Assembly: GCA_041485385.1 (NCBI GenBank)
Contig: JBGPJM010000026.1
Location: 1-35,439, forward strand
DNA length: 35,439 nt
Source: JBGPJM01 sp041485385
GTDB lineage: Bacteria; Planctomycetota; Phycisphaerae; Phycisphaerales; UBA1924
Reading direction: 5' to 3'
In this document: one piece after another, positions 24,815-33,076 of the stretch
Layout of the letters: the number at the start of each line of letters is the position of its first letter
Numbering within the stretch: position 1 is the stretch's first letter
Program-made: the position numbers and the translations under genes
The notes under the pieces: model-generated
Databases searched by the model: none
Told to the model about the DNA's origin: nothing
The model's input: the letters and a program-made list of their open reading frames with translations, nothing else

Positions 24815-25579
24815 CTAGATGTACTGCCCCCCGTCGACCTTGATGACCTGGCCGGTGATGAACCGGGCCCGATCACCGCACAGGAACGCGACCAGTTCCG
24901 CCACATCCTCGGCGCGTCCGATCCGGCCGAGCAGGATCTCGCCCGAGGCACGATCGCGGGCTTCCGCCGACAGCCCTTCCGTCGCGGGCGTGTCGACCAA
25001 CCCCGGGGCCACTGCATTGACCGTCACGTTGAACCGAGCCAGCTCCTTCGCCAGCGCCTTGGTCAGGCCGACCAGCCCCGCTTTGGCCGCTGCGTAGTTC
25101 GTCTGGCCGAACTTCCCGCGGAGCCCGTTGATGCTCGTGATGTTGACGATGGCGCCTCCCCCCGACGAACTCGCGCCGTGCCGGCCCTCGCGCATCACCG
25201 CGGCCGCGGCTCGGGCGCAGTTGAACGCTCCCGTCAGGTCCACATCGATCACGTCGCGCCATTGCTGGTCGGTCATCTTCCAGATCGCCGCATCGCGGAA
25301 GATGCCGGCGTTGTTCACGAGAATCTCCAGCCCACCGAATCGGGCGATGAAAGCTCCCATCGCGTCGTTCACGCCCGCGGCATCACGCACATCGCACACC
25401 CGCGCCCATCCCCGCCGCCCCAGAGCCTCGATCCGTCGCACGACGGCTTCACCGTCCGCGGGCTCGCCGATGTGCAGAATGCCCACGTCGCACCCGTCGC
25501 GCGCGAGCGTCTCGGCGATGCAGCGGCCGATCCCGCTGCTCCCGCCCGTTACCAATGCTCGTCGTGGATGGTCGTCCAT
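24815..25579 (-). CDS. Short-chain dehydrogenase/reductase
   Basis: A 254-residue classical SDR with the cofactor motif TGGSSGIG (11-18), NNAG (89-92), and the catalytic triad Ser149, Tyr162, Lys166 (NITSI and NYAAAK). The C-terminal LVAFLCGDRARFITGQVIKVDGGQYI is typical of FabG-like enzymes. The lack of a basic residue at the usual NADPH position, and the catabolic setting, favour NAD. It sits between oah and dch, so it may oxidise a ring hydroxyl (as BadH does in the cyclohexanecarboxylate branch) or the 3-hydroxypimeloyl-CoA side product. An insertion of Ser/Gly (about 135-142) precedes the IVNITS strand. Confidence 0.85.
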   Translation of the reverse strand: MDDHPRRALVTGGSSGIGRCIAETLARDGCDVGILHIGEPADGEAVVRRIEALGRRGWARVCDVRDAAGVNDAMGAFIARFGGLEILVNNAGIFRDAAIWKMTDQQWRDVIDVDLTGAFNCARAAAAVMREGRHGASSSGGGAIVNITSINGLRGKFGQTNYAAAKAGLVGLTKALAKELARFNVTVNAVAPGLVDTPATEGLSAEARDRASGEILLGRIGRAEDVAELVAFLCGDRARFITGQVIKVDGGQYI

Positions 25580-25603
25580 GGGCTTCTTGTCCCATCCGAA
25601 TGG

Positions 25604-26746
25604 CTACCTCGTGCCGGCCGGAACCGGGCTCAGGACCGCGCCGCACTTGCCGCAATGCTCGAAGAATGCCGGCAGCCCCTTGACGCCGCACTCGGGACAG
25701 GCCTTGCTGTACGGTCCCCACAGGAACTCGCTGGACCCGTCGGGGTCCGCCGCCCGCCGGCGCATGCCGACGTAGTCAGCCTTACGCTTCTCGACAAAGG
25801 CCGTCATGCCCTCGTGCGGCTCCAGGCTGGTGTAGTGGACGCTGAGCCAGTCGCGGGCATGGCCGGCGGTCGCGTGCCAGGACAGGTCCTTCCAGAAGTT
25901 GACCTGAGCCTTGGTGTACCGCGTGCACTCGAAGAACTTGTTGACAATCTGGTCGCACAAATCCGCGACGACTTCGTCGAGCCTCGCCAAGTCGATGCTG
26001 TACGCGGCCTCCCCCTTGATCGCCTTCTTGATCTCTGCGGGCGTCGCGCGCCGCTCGAACGGGTCTTCCCACGGGTCCGTGTTCCAGTCTCCGAGGTACT
26101 TTCGATCCTGCGTGAAGCGCGTCACGAAGTTCCCGTCCGGGCCTTTGACCGTGGGCACGACGGCGTTGACCATCCCCATCGCCATGGACGTGAACGCCGA
26201 GTAGCGCTGGTTGAGGAACAGGATTCCCCGCGCCTTGCGGTCGCCCACGTGAATCGGTAGCCACTGCGTCGAGCCGCCGCAGGCCACGGACCCGACGCTC
26301 GTCCCGACCTGCCCGATGAAGGCATGCTCGCCCATCACCGCCAGGTCGCAGGCCAGTTGGCTCTCGTTGCCGCCGCCGACAGCCATGCCGTTCAGTCTCG
26401 CGATGACCGGCTTGGAGCAGTTTGTGATCGACTCGATGTACTGCTTGAAGCAGCACATGTACTTCCAGTAGTCGCGTGGGCGCTGCGTGTACGACTTCTG
26501 GTATTCCTTCACGTCCCCGCCGGTGCAGAAAGCGTCGTGCCCCGCGCCGGTAAACACAACGGCGGCGACGCCGTCGTCCCATGCCGCGTCCTGGAACGCC
26601 CGCGCCAGCTCCTGCAGCGCCGGCGTGCTGTACGCGTTGAAGTTCTGGGGCCGGCTGATGGTAATCTGCGCGACCCAGCCGCGCTTCTCGTATTTCACCT
26701 CGTGCAGGTCCAATGATGCCGGATCTCGGGTTGGGAACTGGCTCAT
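25604..26746 (-). CDS. oah: 6-oxocyclohex-1-ene-1-carbonyl-CoA hydrolase with C-terminal zinc ribbon
   Basis: A 380-residue crotonase-superfamily ring hydrolase (Oah/BzdY/BamA). Typical stretches are SRPQNFNAYSTPALQEL (31-47), GAGHDAFCTGGDVKEYQKSY (67-86), KQYIESITNCSKPVIARLNG (101-120), GGGNESQLACDLAV (124-137) and GTSVGSVACGGSTQWLP (148-164). It hydrates and opens the ring ketone to 3-hydroxypimeloyl-CoA, and BamA is the usual marker gene for anaerobic benzoyl-CoA degradation. The last 30 residues form a four-Cys ribbon (Cys350, 353, 365, 368: CPEC and CGKC), which I do not associate with this family. The ATG at 26746 has GGAGG six bases upstream. As first gene of the run it is read from the promoter at 26905-26933. 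Confidence 0.9.
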   Translation of the reverse strand: MSQFPTRDPASLDLHEVKYEKRGWVAQITISRPQNFNAYSTPALQELARAFQDAAWDDGVAAVVFTGAGHDAFCTGGDVKEYQKSYTQRPRDYWKYMCCFKQYIESITNCSKPVIARLNGMAVGGGNESQLACDLAVMGEHAFIGQVGTSVGSVACGGSTQWLPIHVGDRKARGILFLNQRYSAFTSMAMGMVNAVVPTVKGPDGNFVTRFTQDRKYLGDWNTDPWEDPFERRATPAEIKKAIKGEAAYSIDLARLDEVVADLCDQIVNKFFECTRYTKAQVNFWKDLSWHATAGHARDWLSVHYTSLEPHEGMTAFVEKRKADYVGMRRRAADPDGSSEFLWGPYSKACPECGVKGLPAFFEHCGKCGAVLSPVPAGTR

Positions 26747-26885
26747 GTCGATCCTCCGTGCTCGCGGGCGGCGATGCTCAACGCGGTCCACCGCTCGGAA
26801 CCCCCCAAAACCGAACACCCGTTCGACGACGCTCCCCTGACCCCGGACAACTTCGTCCGCCTGACTGTGGATCGTCATTGACGAC

Positions 26886-26914
26886 TTGTCTATCCACAAT
26901 AAAGAGGATAATCT
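26886..26914 (+). promoter_or_regulatory. Sigma70-type promoter for tetR operon
   Basis: TTGTCT (26886-26891), a 17-base spacer and TAATCT (26909-26914) form a good sigma70-type match in the only AT-rich stretch of this gene-dense region. Transcription would start near 26921 and leave about 97 bases before the tetR ATG at 27018. Confidence 0.6.
26891..26910. promoter_or_regulatory. Candidate TetR operator
   Basis: TATCC-N10-GGATA is a 20-base inverted repeat lying between the -35 and -10 of the rightward promoter and covering the -10 of the leftward one. CTTGTCT also occurs twice, at 26885-26891 and 26913-26919. The spacing is right for a TetR dimer, but five-base arms are short, so this is tentative. 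Confidence 0.4.
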
Positions 26915-26933
26915 TGTCTTGTGTTGGCGTCAA
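26905..26933 (-). promoter_or_regulatory. Sigma70-type promoter for the benzoyl-CoA run
   Basis: On the minus strand TTGACG (26933-26928), a 17-base spacer and TATCCT (26910-26905) form a strong match. The -10 boxes of this and the opposite promoter overlap at 26909-26910, so polymerase binding in one direction should compete with the other. Transcription would start near 26898, about 150 bases before oah. Confidence 0.6.
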
Positions 26934-27017
26934 GGGGCCTTTGCCGGCCTAGGGGCTTCAAGCTCTCGAACCGTGCGGCGCTCGTGGGGCTCGGCCCTGC
27001 GTTTCCCGGATTCGGCC

Positions 27018-27761
27018 ATGAACTCGAGGAAAAGCGAACGCGTGTTCGAGGCCGAACGGAATGCGATCGTCATCGCCCGCAAGGGTGCCGGATCCGGGCC
27101 GCGCCACGACGACCGCCTCAGCGCCATCCTCGCCGCCGCGACCCGCACCATCGCCCGCGACGGCTACGAGCGGGCCTCCATGCGCGCCATCGCCCGCGAG
27201 GCAGGCGTCAGCCTCGCCGGCCTGTACCACTACCTCGACGGCAAGGAGCGGCTGCTCTTCCTCGTCCAGTTCCGCGCGTTCAGCGCCTTGCTCACCGAGG
27301 TGAAGGCCCGCCTGTACGGAGTTGAGGACCCCATCGAGCAACTCCGCACCCTCATCCGCACCCACGTCCTGTACGTCGCCGGGAACATGGCCTCCCTCAA
27401 GGTCTGCTCGCACGAGCTGGAGTCGCTCTCCGGGGAGGCGTACCAGCAGGTGCTCAAGGTCCGCCGCGAGTACTACGAACTGGCCCGCTCGATCATCGGG
27501 CGAATCATCGACGAGCACGTCCCCGACTCCAGCCTCGACCGGCGTGCGGCCACCATGTGTCTCTTCGGCACCCTCAACTGGCTCTATCGCTGGTACGACC
27601 CCGCCGGCGAACGCTCGCCCACCAGCCTCGCCAACCAGGTCTTCACGCAGTTCATCGGCGGCATTCTCGGAGGCAGTAGCGTGGCGCGTCGATCCGGAAC
27701 CGGCGACGAGCACGTCACCGCTCGTGCCGCCAACACCGTCGGCGCCCCGCGCCTCGATTGA
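27018..27761 (+). CDS. TetR-family transcriptional regulator
   Basis: A 247-residue TetR regulator. The helix-turn-helix is at about 55-74 (MRAIAREAGVSLAGLYHYLDGKERLL), preceded by the usual helix ILAAATRTIARDGYE. The ligand domain (about 85-215) ends in a low-complexity tail. The ATG at 27018 is chosen because it lies downstream of the predicted transcription start; the frame is open further upstream, and the ribosome site is weak. By position it should control both its own operon and the divergent benzoyl-CoA run, with an aromatic acyl-CoA as likely inducer. Known benzoyl-CoA regulators such as BzdR and BadR belong to other families. Confidence 0.9.
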   Translation: MNSRKSERVFEAERNAIVIARKGAGSGPRHDDRLSAILAAATRTIARDGYERASMRAIAREAGVSLAGLYHYLDGKERLLFLVQFRAFSALLTEVKARLYGVEDPIEQLRTLIRTHVLYVAGNMASLKVCSHELESLSGEAYQQVLKVRREYYELARSIIGRIIDEHVPDSSLDRRAATMCLFGTLNWLYRWYDPAGERSPTSLANQVFTQFIGGILGGSSVARRSGTGDEHVTARAANTVGAPRLD

Positions 27762-27790
27762 TTATCGCTGCCCCGCAGGGAATCACACGC

Positions 27791-28699
27791 GTGTATCTCC
27801 CCGACGTCACACTCCACGAGCCGTCTACCCTGGCAGATGCCGCGGCCATGCTCGCGCGATTCGGGCCCAAGGCCCGGGTCATGGCCGGTGGGACCGACCT
27901 TGTTGTCGATCTGAAGACCCGGCGCGTCGCCGCTGAGCACATCATCTCTCTGGGCCGCATCGCCGGGCTACGCGGCATCCGGCGCGAACCGGCTGGAGTG
28001 GGGGGCGGCTTGAATGGCCGCCCCTCCGGTGGCCTCCGCATCGGCGCGCTGACCACGGTCGGCGAACTGAGCCGCTCGCCATTGCTCACCGGTCGCTACG
28101 CGCCCATCCTTGACGCCACTCGCGACATGGCCGCGACGCAGGTCCGCAACATGGCCACTGTCGGCGGCAATATCGCCGGGGGCGTGCCGTGCGCCGACCT
28201 GCCCCCCATCCTCCTTGTGATGGGTGCGTCGGTCGTGATCGCGTCCGCGACGGGGGAGCGAACCGTGCCGCTCGACACGTTCTTTGTCGGCCCGCGAACG
28301 ACGCTTCTTGGCGAGGGCGAGTTGTTGACAGCTGTCGTGGTGCCCGAGCCCACCCCGCGATCCGGAGCGGCGTACGCCCGCTTCGCCCTGCGCGACGGCA
28401 ATGCCATCGCCGTCGCGTCCGTCGCGGCGGGGCTGGTGCTCGGCAGCGACGGCGCGATCGCCCGAGCGGGCCTCGCCCTCGGAGCGGTGGCGCCGATCCC
28501 CACACCCGTGCGGGCCGTTGCGGCGGCGTTGGTGGGTCGAACACTGGACCAGGGAATGGACGACGCCACCTTGGCAGCCGTGGCCGCGGCGGATCCGATC
28601 AGCGATGTCCGCGGGTCGGCCGACTACCGGCGTGAGCTGGTCCGGGTTCTCACCCGGCGAGCGCTCACCGCCGCGCTGGCTCGCGCACGGGGAGAATGA
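27791..28699 (+). CDS. Molybdenum hydroxylase FAD-binding subunit
   Basis: A 302-residue FAD subunit of the xanthine-oxidase/CO-dehydrogenase family. The ADP-binding motifs are MAGGTDLVVDLK (near 30-41) and TVGGNIAGGVPCADLPP (in the middle), followed by the C-terminal CO-dehydrogenase flavoprotein domain. I start at GTG 27791 because it gives the usual MYLPDVTLHEPSTL N-terminus and has AGGGA upstream; a TTG at 27758 would overlap tetR. In 4-hydroxybenzoyl-CoA reductase this subunit (HcrB) carries an extra roughly 40-residue loop with four Cys for a [4Fe-4S] cluster. Here only one Cys (in VPCADL) is present and no loop is seen. It precedes the fused large subunit by three bases. Confidence 0.9.
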   Translation: MYLPDVTLHEPSTLADAAAMLARFGPKARVMAGGTDLVVDLKTRRVAAEHIISLGRIAGLRGIRREPAGVGGGLNGRPSGGLRIGALTTVGELSRSPLLTGRYAPILDATRDMAATQVRNMATVGGNIAGGVPCADLPPILLVMGASVVIASATGERTVPLDTFFVGPRTTLLGEGELLTAVVVPEPTPRSGAAYARFALRDGNAIAVASVAAGLVLGSDGAIARAGLALGAVAPIPTPVRAVAAALVGRTLDQGMDDATLAAVAAADPISDVRGSADYRRELVRVLTRRALTAALARARGE

Positions 28700-28702
28700 A
28701 CG

Positions 28703-31687
28703 ATGGCCCTCGCACGCACGCTGACAATCAACGGACAGGGCCGCGCCGTCGCCCTCGAAGCCGGCGACACGCTTCTGGATGTCCTCCGCGAGAACCTGCG
28801 CCTGACCGGCAGCAAGAAAGCCTGCGATGTGGGCGACTGCGGCGCCTGCACCGTCCTGGTGGACGGCCAGCCCATGAACTCCTGCCTCCTGCTGGCGGCG
28901 ACGCTCGAAGGACGGGAGATCACGACAATCGAGGGCGTGGCCGGAGGCAACGAACTCACCCCGCTCCAGAAGGCCTTCGTCCACGAAGGGGCGATCCAGT
29001 GCGGCTTCTGCACCCCCGGCATGGTGCTGTCGGCCATGGCCCTGCTGGCCCGGAGCCCCGATCCAACGACCGAGCAGATCAAGGACGCCCTGGCGGGTAA
29101 CCTCTGCCGCTGCACCGGGTACAGCGCGATCCTCCGCGCCGTGCAGCGCTGCGGCCGCTACCGCGGGGACGGGACGTGCGCGCAGAAGAGCGCACACAGC
29201 GGGAAGGCGACGGCGTGTTCGTGCGCCCCCCATCCCGATGGAGCGGCATCGGAGAACACCCAGACCGGAGGGCCGCGCCACCGGACCGAGGACCTCGTCA
29301 CCGTCGGCCGTTCCGTGCCGCGCATCGACGCGGCCGACAAGGTCACCGGGCGCGCGATCTACACCGCCGACATCGCCCTGCACAACATGGTCCACGCCAA
29401 GATCCTCCTCTCCCCGATCGCCCACGGGCGCATCGTGCGGATCGACGCCGCCAGGGCCCTGGCGCTCCCGGGCATCCTGGCCATCATCACCGGCGCGGAT
29501 GTGCCCGAGAACACCTGCTACGGCGTCTCACCGGCCCGCTACGACGAGGAGATCCTGGCCCGCACGAAGGTGCGGCACGTGGGCGACCCCGTGGCCGCCG
29601 TCGCCGCCGTCGACGAGAAGACCGCGGAGCGAGCCCTGGGTCTGATCGACGTGGAATACCAGGAGCTGCCGGCAGTGCTCGATGCGCTCGAAGCAGTCCA
29701 ACCCGGCGCGCCCCTCGTCCATGACCGATACGAGCGCAACATCAACACGCACGTTGCCCACAACTTCGGCGATACCGACGCCGTCTTCGCGCGCTCCCAC
29801 CTGGTCCGCGAGGAATCCTTCACCGGCAACTTCGTCTACCAGTGCCCCATGGAGCCGCAGGCCGCCATCGCCACCTGGGAGCACGACGGCACGCTGCTGC
29901 TGCACAGCGCGACGCAGGCCCCGCACTACGTGCAGTACATGATGGCCCACATTTTCCACATCCCGCTGGGCAAGATCCGCGTGATCCGGCCCTGCGTGGG
30001 CGGGGGCTTCGGCGTCAAGGCCGCGACGAACCCGCTGGAGGCGTGCGCCGCCGTCCTGGCACGCAGGATCGGCCGCCCGGTGAAGATCGTGTTCACGCGC
30101 GAGGAGATGTTCCACTATTACCGAGGGCGGCACAAGCAGCACATGCGCTTCAGGCTCGGTGTCGACGCGGGCGGGCGCATCACCGCGTTCACCAGCGAGA
30201 TCCACCTCGACGGCGGGGCGTACTCCTCCTTCGGCGTGGCCACCGCCTACTACGCCGGCAGCATGATCCCCACGCTCTACAAGATCCCCAACTACCGCTA
30301 CGACGGCTACCGCGTCATGACCAACAAGCCCGCCTGTGGCGCCATGCGGGGCCACGGCGTTCCCCAGCCCCGGTTCGCCTTCGAGTGCCTGCTCAACATG
30401 GTCGCCGACGACCTGGGCATCGACCCCATCGAGATCCGCCGCCGCAACGCCATGACGCCCAACACCCGGACCGTTAACGACCTGGAGATCGGCAGTTGCG
30501 AGTTTCTCGCCACGCTCGACGCCGTCGAGCGCGACTCGGGCTGGAAGGAGAAACGCGGGCGCTGGCCCCGGGGGAGCGGGCGGGGCATCGGCGTGGCCGG
30601 CGGGGGCTTCGTCTCCGGCGCGGGGTACTGCATCTACCGCGGGCAGGTGCAGATGACGCATGAAAAGGGCAAGGGGGGGGCGGAGAAGTTCCAGAAGAAA
30701 TCCATCTTCCCCCACGCCAACGCCATCGTCCGTGTGACCGAGGACGGCATGGCCGCGGTGCTCATGATCGGCGCGGCGGAGATCGGGCAGGGCAGCGACA
30801 CGATCCTCGTGCAGATCGCCGCCGAGGCCATGGGCGTCCCGCACACCCGCCTGCGCATGCGGAGCGAGGACAGCGACATCTCGCCGCTGGACCTGGGCTC
30901 GTACTCCTCTCGCGTCACGCTCATGGCCGGCAACGCCGTCGCCGCCGCGGGCGCGGCCGTGCTGGAGAAGGTCCGCCCGTACGCCGCGGCGATGCTGAGT
31001 TGCGACCCTTCCGCCGTCCGCGCCCGCGACGGCCGCCTCTGCGCCGAGAGCGACGACTCCCGGACCGTTGCCTGGGAAGAGGCCGCCCGTCGGTACTTCA
31101 ACGACAACGGCCCGCTGGTCGGCACCGGCTGCTACAAGCCCCCCGATGGTCTCGGCGGCGACTACAAGGGCGGCACCGTCGGGACCAGCCCCGCCTACTC
31201 CTTCGGCACCTGCGCCTGCGAGGTCAGTGTCGATCTCGAAACCGGCAAGGTCAGGGTTGAGCGCTTCACCGACTACCACGACTGCGGCACACCCATCAAC
31301 CCCCAGCAGGTCCACGGCCAGGTCGAGGGGGCGATCGTCATGAGCGCCAGCGAAACCATCCTCGAGGACGTCCAGTTCGACGCCAAGGGCCGCATCCTCA
31401 ATCCGAACCTGCACGGCTACCTGATTATGACGATCAAGGATGCCCCGGAGATCTTCAGCGGCCTGGTCGAGTCCTACGAGCCCCGCGGCCCGTTCGGAGC
31501 CAAGGAGATCGGCGAGGGGGCCACGCTCCCGGTCCTCGGTGCGATCGCCCACGCCATCGCCCACGCCACCGGCGTCTGGATCAAGGACCTGCCGATTACT
31601 CCGGCGAAGATCCTCGCCGCCCTGCGTCGCACCCAGCCCGCACAGTCCGCCCCGGGCACCGCCGGCGCGGCGGTGACACGGTTCTGA
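28703..31687 (+). CDS. Fused 2Fe-2S/molybdopterin subunit, 4-hydroxybenzoyl-CoA-reductase-like
   Basis: A 994-residue fusion of small and large subunits. Plant-type [2Fe-2S] ligands are Cys41, 46, 49 and 61 (CDVGDCGACTV); the second [2Fe-2S] set is Cys100 and 103 (CGFCTPG) with Cys135 and 137 (CRCTGY). A Cys- and Ser-rich linker (about 150-185) leads to the molybdopterin domain, with VGGGFGVKAATNP, GAMRGHGVPQPRF, EIGQGSDT and, near the end, GAKEIGEGAT, whose Glu is the catalytic base of the family. The best candidate reaction is reductive removal of the para-hydroxyl of 4-hydroxybenzoyl-CoA to benzoyl-CoA, inferred from context. Known HBCRs keep HcrA and HcrC as separate chains, so another hydroxylation or dehydroxylation is possible. 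A single base separates its upstream gene's stop region from its short ribosome site. Confidence 0.88.
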   Translation: MALARTLTINGQGRAVALEAGDTLLDVLRENLRLTGSKKACDVGDCGACTVLVDGQPMNSCLLLAATLEGREITTIEGVAGGNELTPLQKAFVHEGAIQCGFCTPGMVLSAMALLARSPDPTTEQIKDALAGNLCRCTGYSAILRAVQRCGRYRGDGTCAQKSAHSGKATACSCAPHPDGAASENTQTGGPRHRTEDLVTVGRSVPRIDAADKVTGRAIYTADIALHNMVHAKILLSPIAHGRIVRIDAARALALPGILAIITGADVPENTCYGVSPARYDEEILARTKVRHVGDPVAAVAAVDEKTAERALGLIDVEYQELPAVLDALEAVQPGAPLVHDRYERNINTHVAHNFGDTDAVFARSHLVREESFTGNFVYQCPMEPQAAIATWEHDGTLLLHSATQAPHYVQYMMAHIFHIPLGKIRVIRPCVGGGFGVKAATNPLEACAAVLARRIGRPVKIVFTREEMFHYYRGRHKQHMRFRLGVDAGGRITAFTSEIHLDGGAYSSFGVATAYYAGSMIPTLYKIPNYRYDGYRVMTNKPACGAMRGHGVPQPRFAFECLLNMVADDLGIDPIEIRRRNAMTPNTRTVNDLEIGSCEFLATLDAVERDSGWKEKRGRWPRGSGRGIGVAGGGFVSGAGYCIYRGQVQMTHEKGKGGAEKFQKKSIFPHANAIVRVTEDGMAAVLMIGAAEIGQGSDTILVQIAAEAMGVPHTRLRMRSEDSDISPLDLGSYSSRVTLMAGNAVAAAGAAVLEKVRPYAAAMLSCDPSAVRARDGRLCAESDDSRTVAWEEAARRYFNDNGPLVGTGCYKPPDGLGGDYKGGTVGTSPAYSFGTCACEVSVDLETGKVRVERFTDYHDCGTPINPQQVHGQVEGAIVMSASETILEDVQFDAKGRILNPNLHGYLIMTIKDAPEIFSGLVESYEPRGPFGAKEIGEGATLPVLGAIAHAIAHATGVWIKDLPITPAKILAALRRTQPAQSAPGTAGAAVTRF

Positions 31688-31730
31688 TCCGGGCACGCCC
31701 GCCGGCGGCAAGGTCAGATGGAGAAGTCCG

Positions 31731-32945
31731 ATGACCGCGACCACTGGACCCATCCTCGCCCAACACGATGAGCCGTGCCGCGAGGCGCTGCGACGGCTGG
31801 ACGCCCTCGACGCGATGATCGGTCGCACCCCGCTGGTCGAGATCCGCGTCTTCTTCCGCGGAAGCCCGCGCCGGATCTTCGCCAAGTACGAGCAGCTTAG
31901 CCTCACCGGCTCGGTCAAGGACCGCATGGCCTTGTGGATCCTGCGCGCGGCCTACCAGACCGGCGAGCTGCGCGTGGGCGACACCATCGCCGAGGCGACC
32001 AGCGGCAACACCGGCATCGCCTTCGCCGCGCTCGCTCGGGCGCTGGGCCACCCCGTGCGGATCTACATGCCCGACTGGATGAGCCGCGAGCGCGTCGCCC
32101 TTACCGAGTCGTTCGGCGCCGAGATCGTGCCCGTCTCGCGCGAACAGGGCGGCTTCCGGGGCAGCATCTTGCTCGCCGACGAGTTCGCCCGTGAGCGCGG
32201 GCGCGTCTTCCTTCCCCACCAGTTCGCCAACCCCGCCAACGTCCAGGCCCACCAGGCCACGACCGGCCCCGAGATCGAGCGCCAGCTCGACTCCATCGGC
32301 CTCGTCGCCGACGCCTTCGTCGCCGGCGTCGGCACCGGGGGCACGGTCATGGGTGTCGGCCGATACCTCAACCGCTGCCGCGAGACCGACCAGGTCAACT
32401 GCGCAGGCTCGGCGTCACCCTGCACCGACCCCTCCCGCATCCGCGAGGGCTGCCGCGAGCCACGCGACGGCCGGGCCAGGTGCGACCGGCGGCACGTCCG
32501 GATTCATCCCCTCGAGCCCGCCGAGTCGCCCACGCTCCGCGCCGGGCGCAAGGTCGGCCGGCACCGCATCCAGGGCATCTCCGACGAGTTCGTCCCGAGC
32601 ATCCTCAAGCTCGACGAACTCGACCCCGTCATCGACGTCCACGACGGCGATGCCATCCTGATGGCCCAGGCTCTCGCGCGCAGCGGCCTGGCGGTCGGCA
32701 TCTCCTCGGGCGCGAACGTCTTGGGCGCCCTGAAGGTCTTCGACGAACTCGGCGAGGACGCCGTGGTCGTCACCATCCTCCCCGACAGCAACAAGAAGTA
32801 CCTCAGCACCGACCTGTTCCGGCCCGAGCCGGCGCGCGACGGCTACCTCTCTCCCGCCGTCGCCGATATCCGTTGGACCGCCATTCCCTGCCCGCACCGC
32901 AGTGCGGCGACCGCATCCGCCTGCACCTGCGGCCCGAGCCTTTGA
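31731..32945 (+). CDS. Cysteine-synthase-family PLP enzyme with Cys-rich insertion
   Basis: A 404-residue fold-type II PLP enzyme close to CysK/CysM. PLP would bind Lys63 (SLTGSVKDRMA); SGNTG (91-95), GTGGT (201-205) and GISSGAN (323-329) are intact. Between GVGRYLN (208-214) and IHPLEPAESP (258-267), where CysK proteins normally have about ten residues, there is a stretch of about 43 residues with Cys216, 224, 231, 241 and 251, and the C-terminus adds a CTC-containing tail. The insertion may bind metal or be a disordered loop. Why a sulfur-assimilation-type enzyme sits in this operon is unclear; a supply of cysteine or sulfide for iron-sulfur and molybdenum cofactors is one idea. GGAGAAG precedes the ATG. 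Confidence 0.85.
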   Translation: MTATTGPILAQHDEPCREALRRLDALDAMIGRTPLVEIRVFFRGSPRRIFAKYEQLSLTGSVKDRMALWILRAAYQTGELRVGDTIAEATSGNTGIAFAALARALGHPVRIYMPDWMSRERVALTESFGAEIVPVSREQGGFRGSILLADEFARERGRVFLPHQFANPANVQAHQATTGPEIERQLDSIGLVADAFVAGVGTGGTVMGVGRYLNRCRETDQVNCAGSASPCTDPSRIREGCREPRDGRARCDRRHVRIHPLEPAESPTLRAGRKVGRHRIQGISDEFVPSILKLDELDPVIDVHDGDAILMAQALARSGLAVGISSGANVLGALKVFDELGEDAVVVTILPDSNKKYLSTDLFRPEPARDGYLSPAVADIRWTAIPCPHRSAATASACTCGPSL

Positions 32946-33076
32946 GCGAGTCGCTCCCCCGCCCGCCCTGACCCCCGCACCGAACGCGCCAACCGGCTCA
33001 TCGACATCCTTTCGGCAGTACCATCGATCGGGCCGATCGGAGGGAGGCACCATCCGCCTGCACGCGAGGAGCACCC

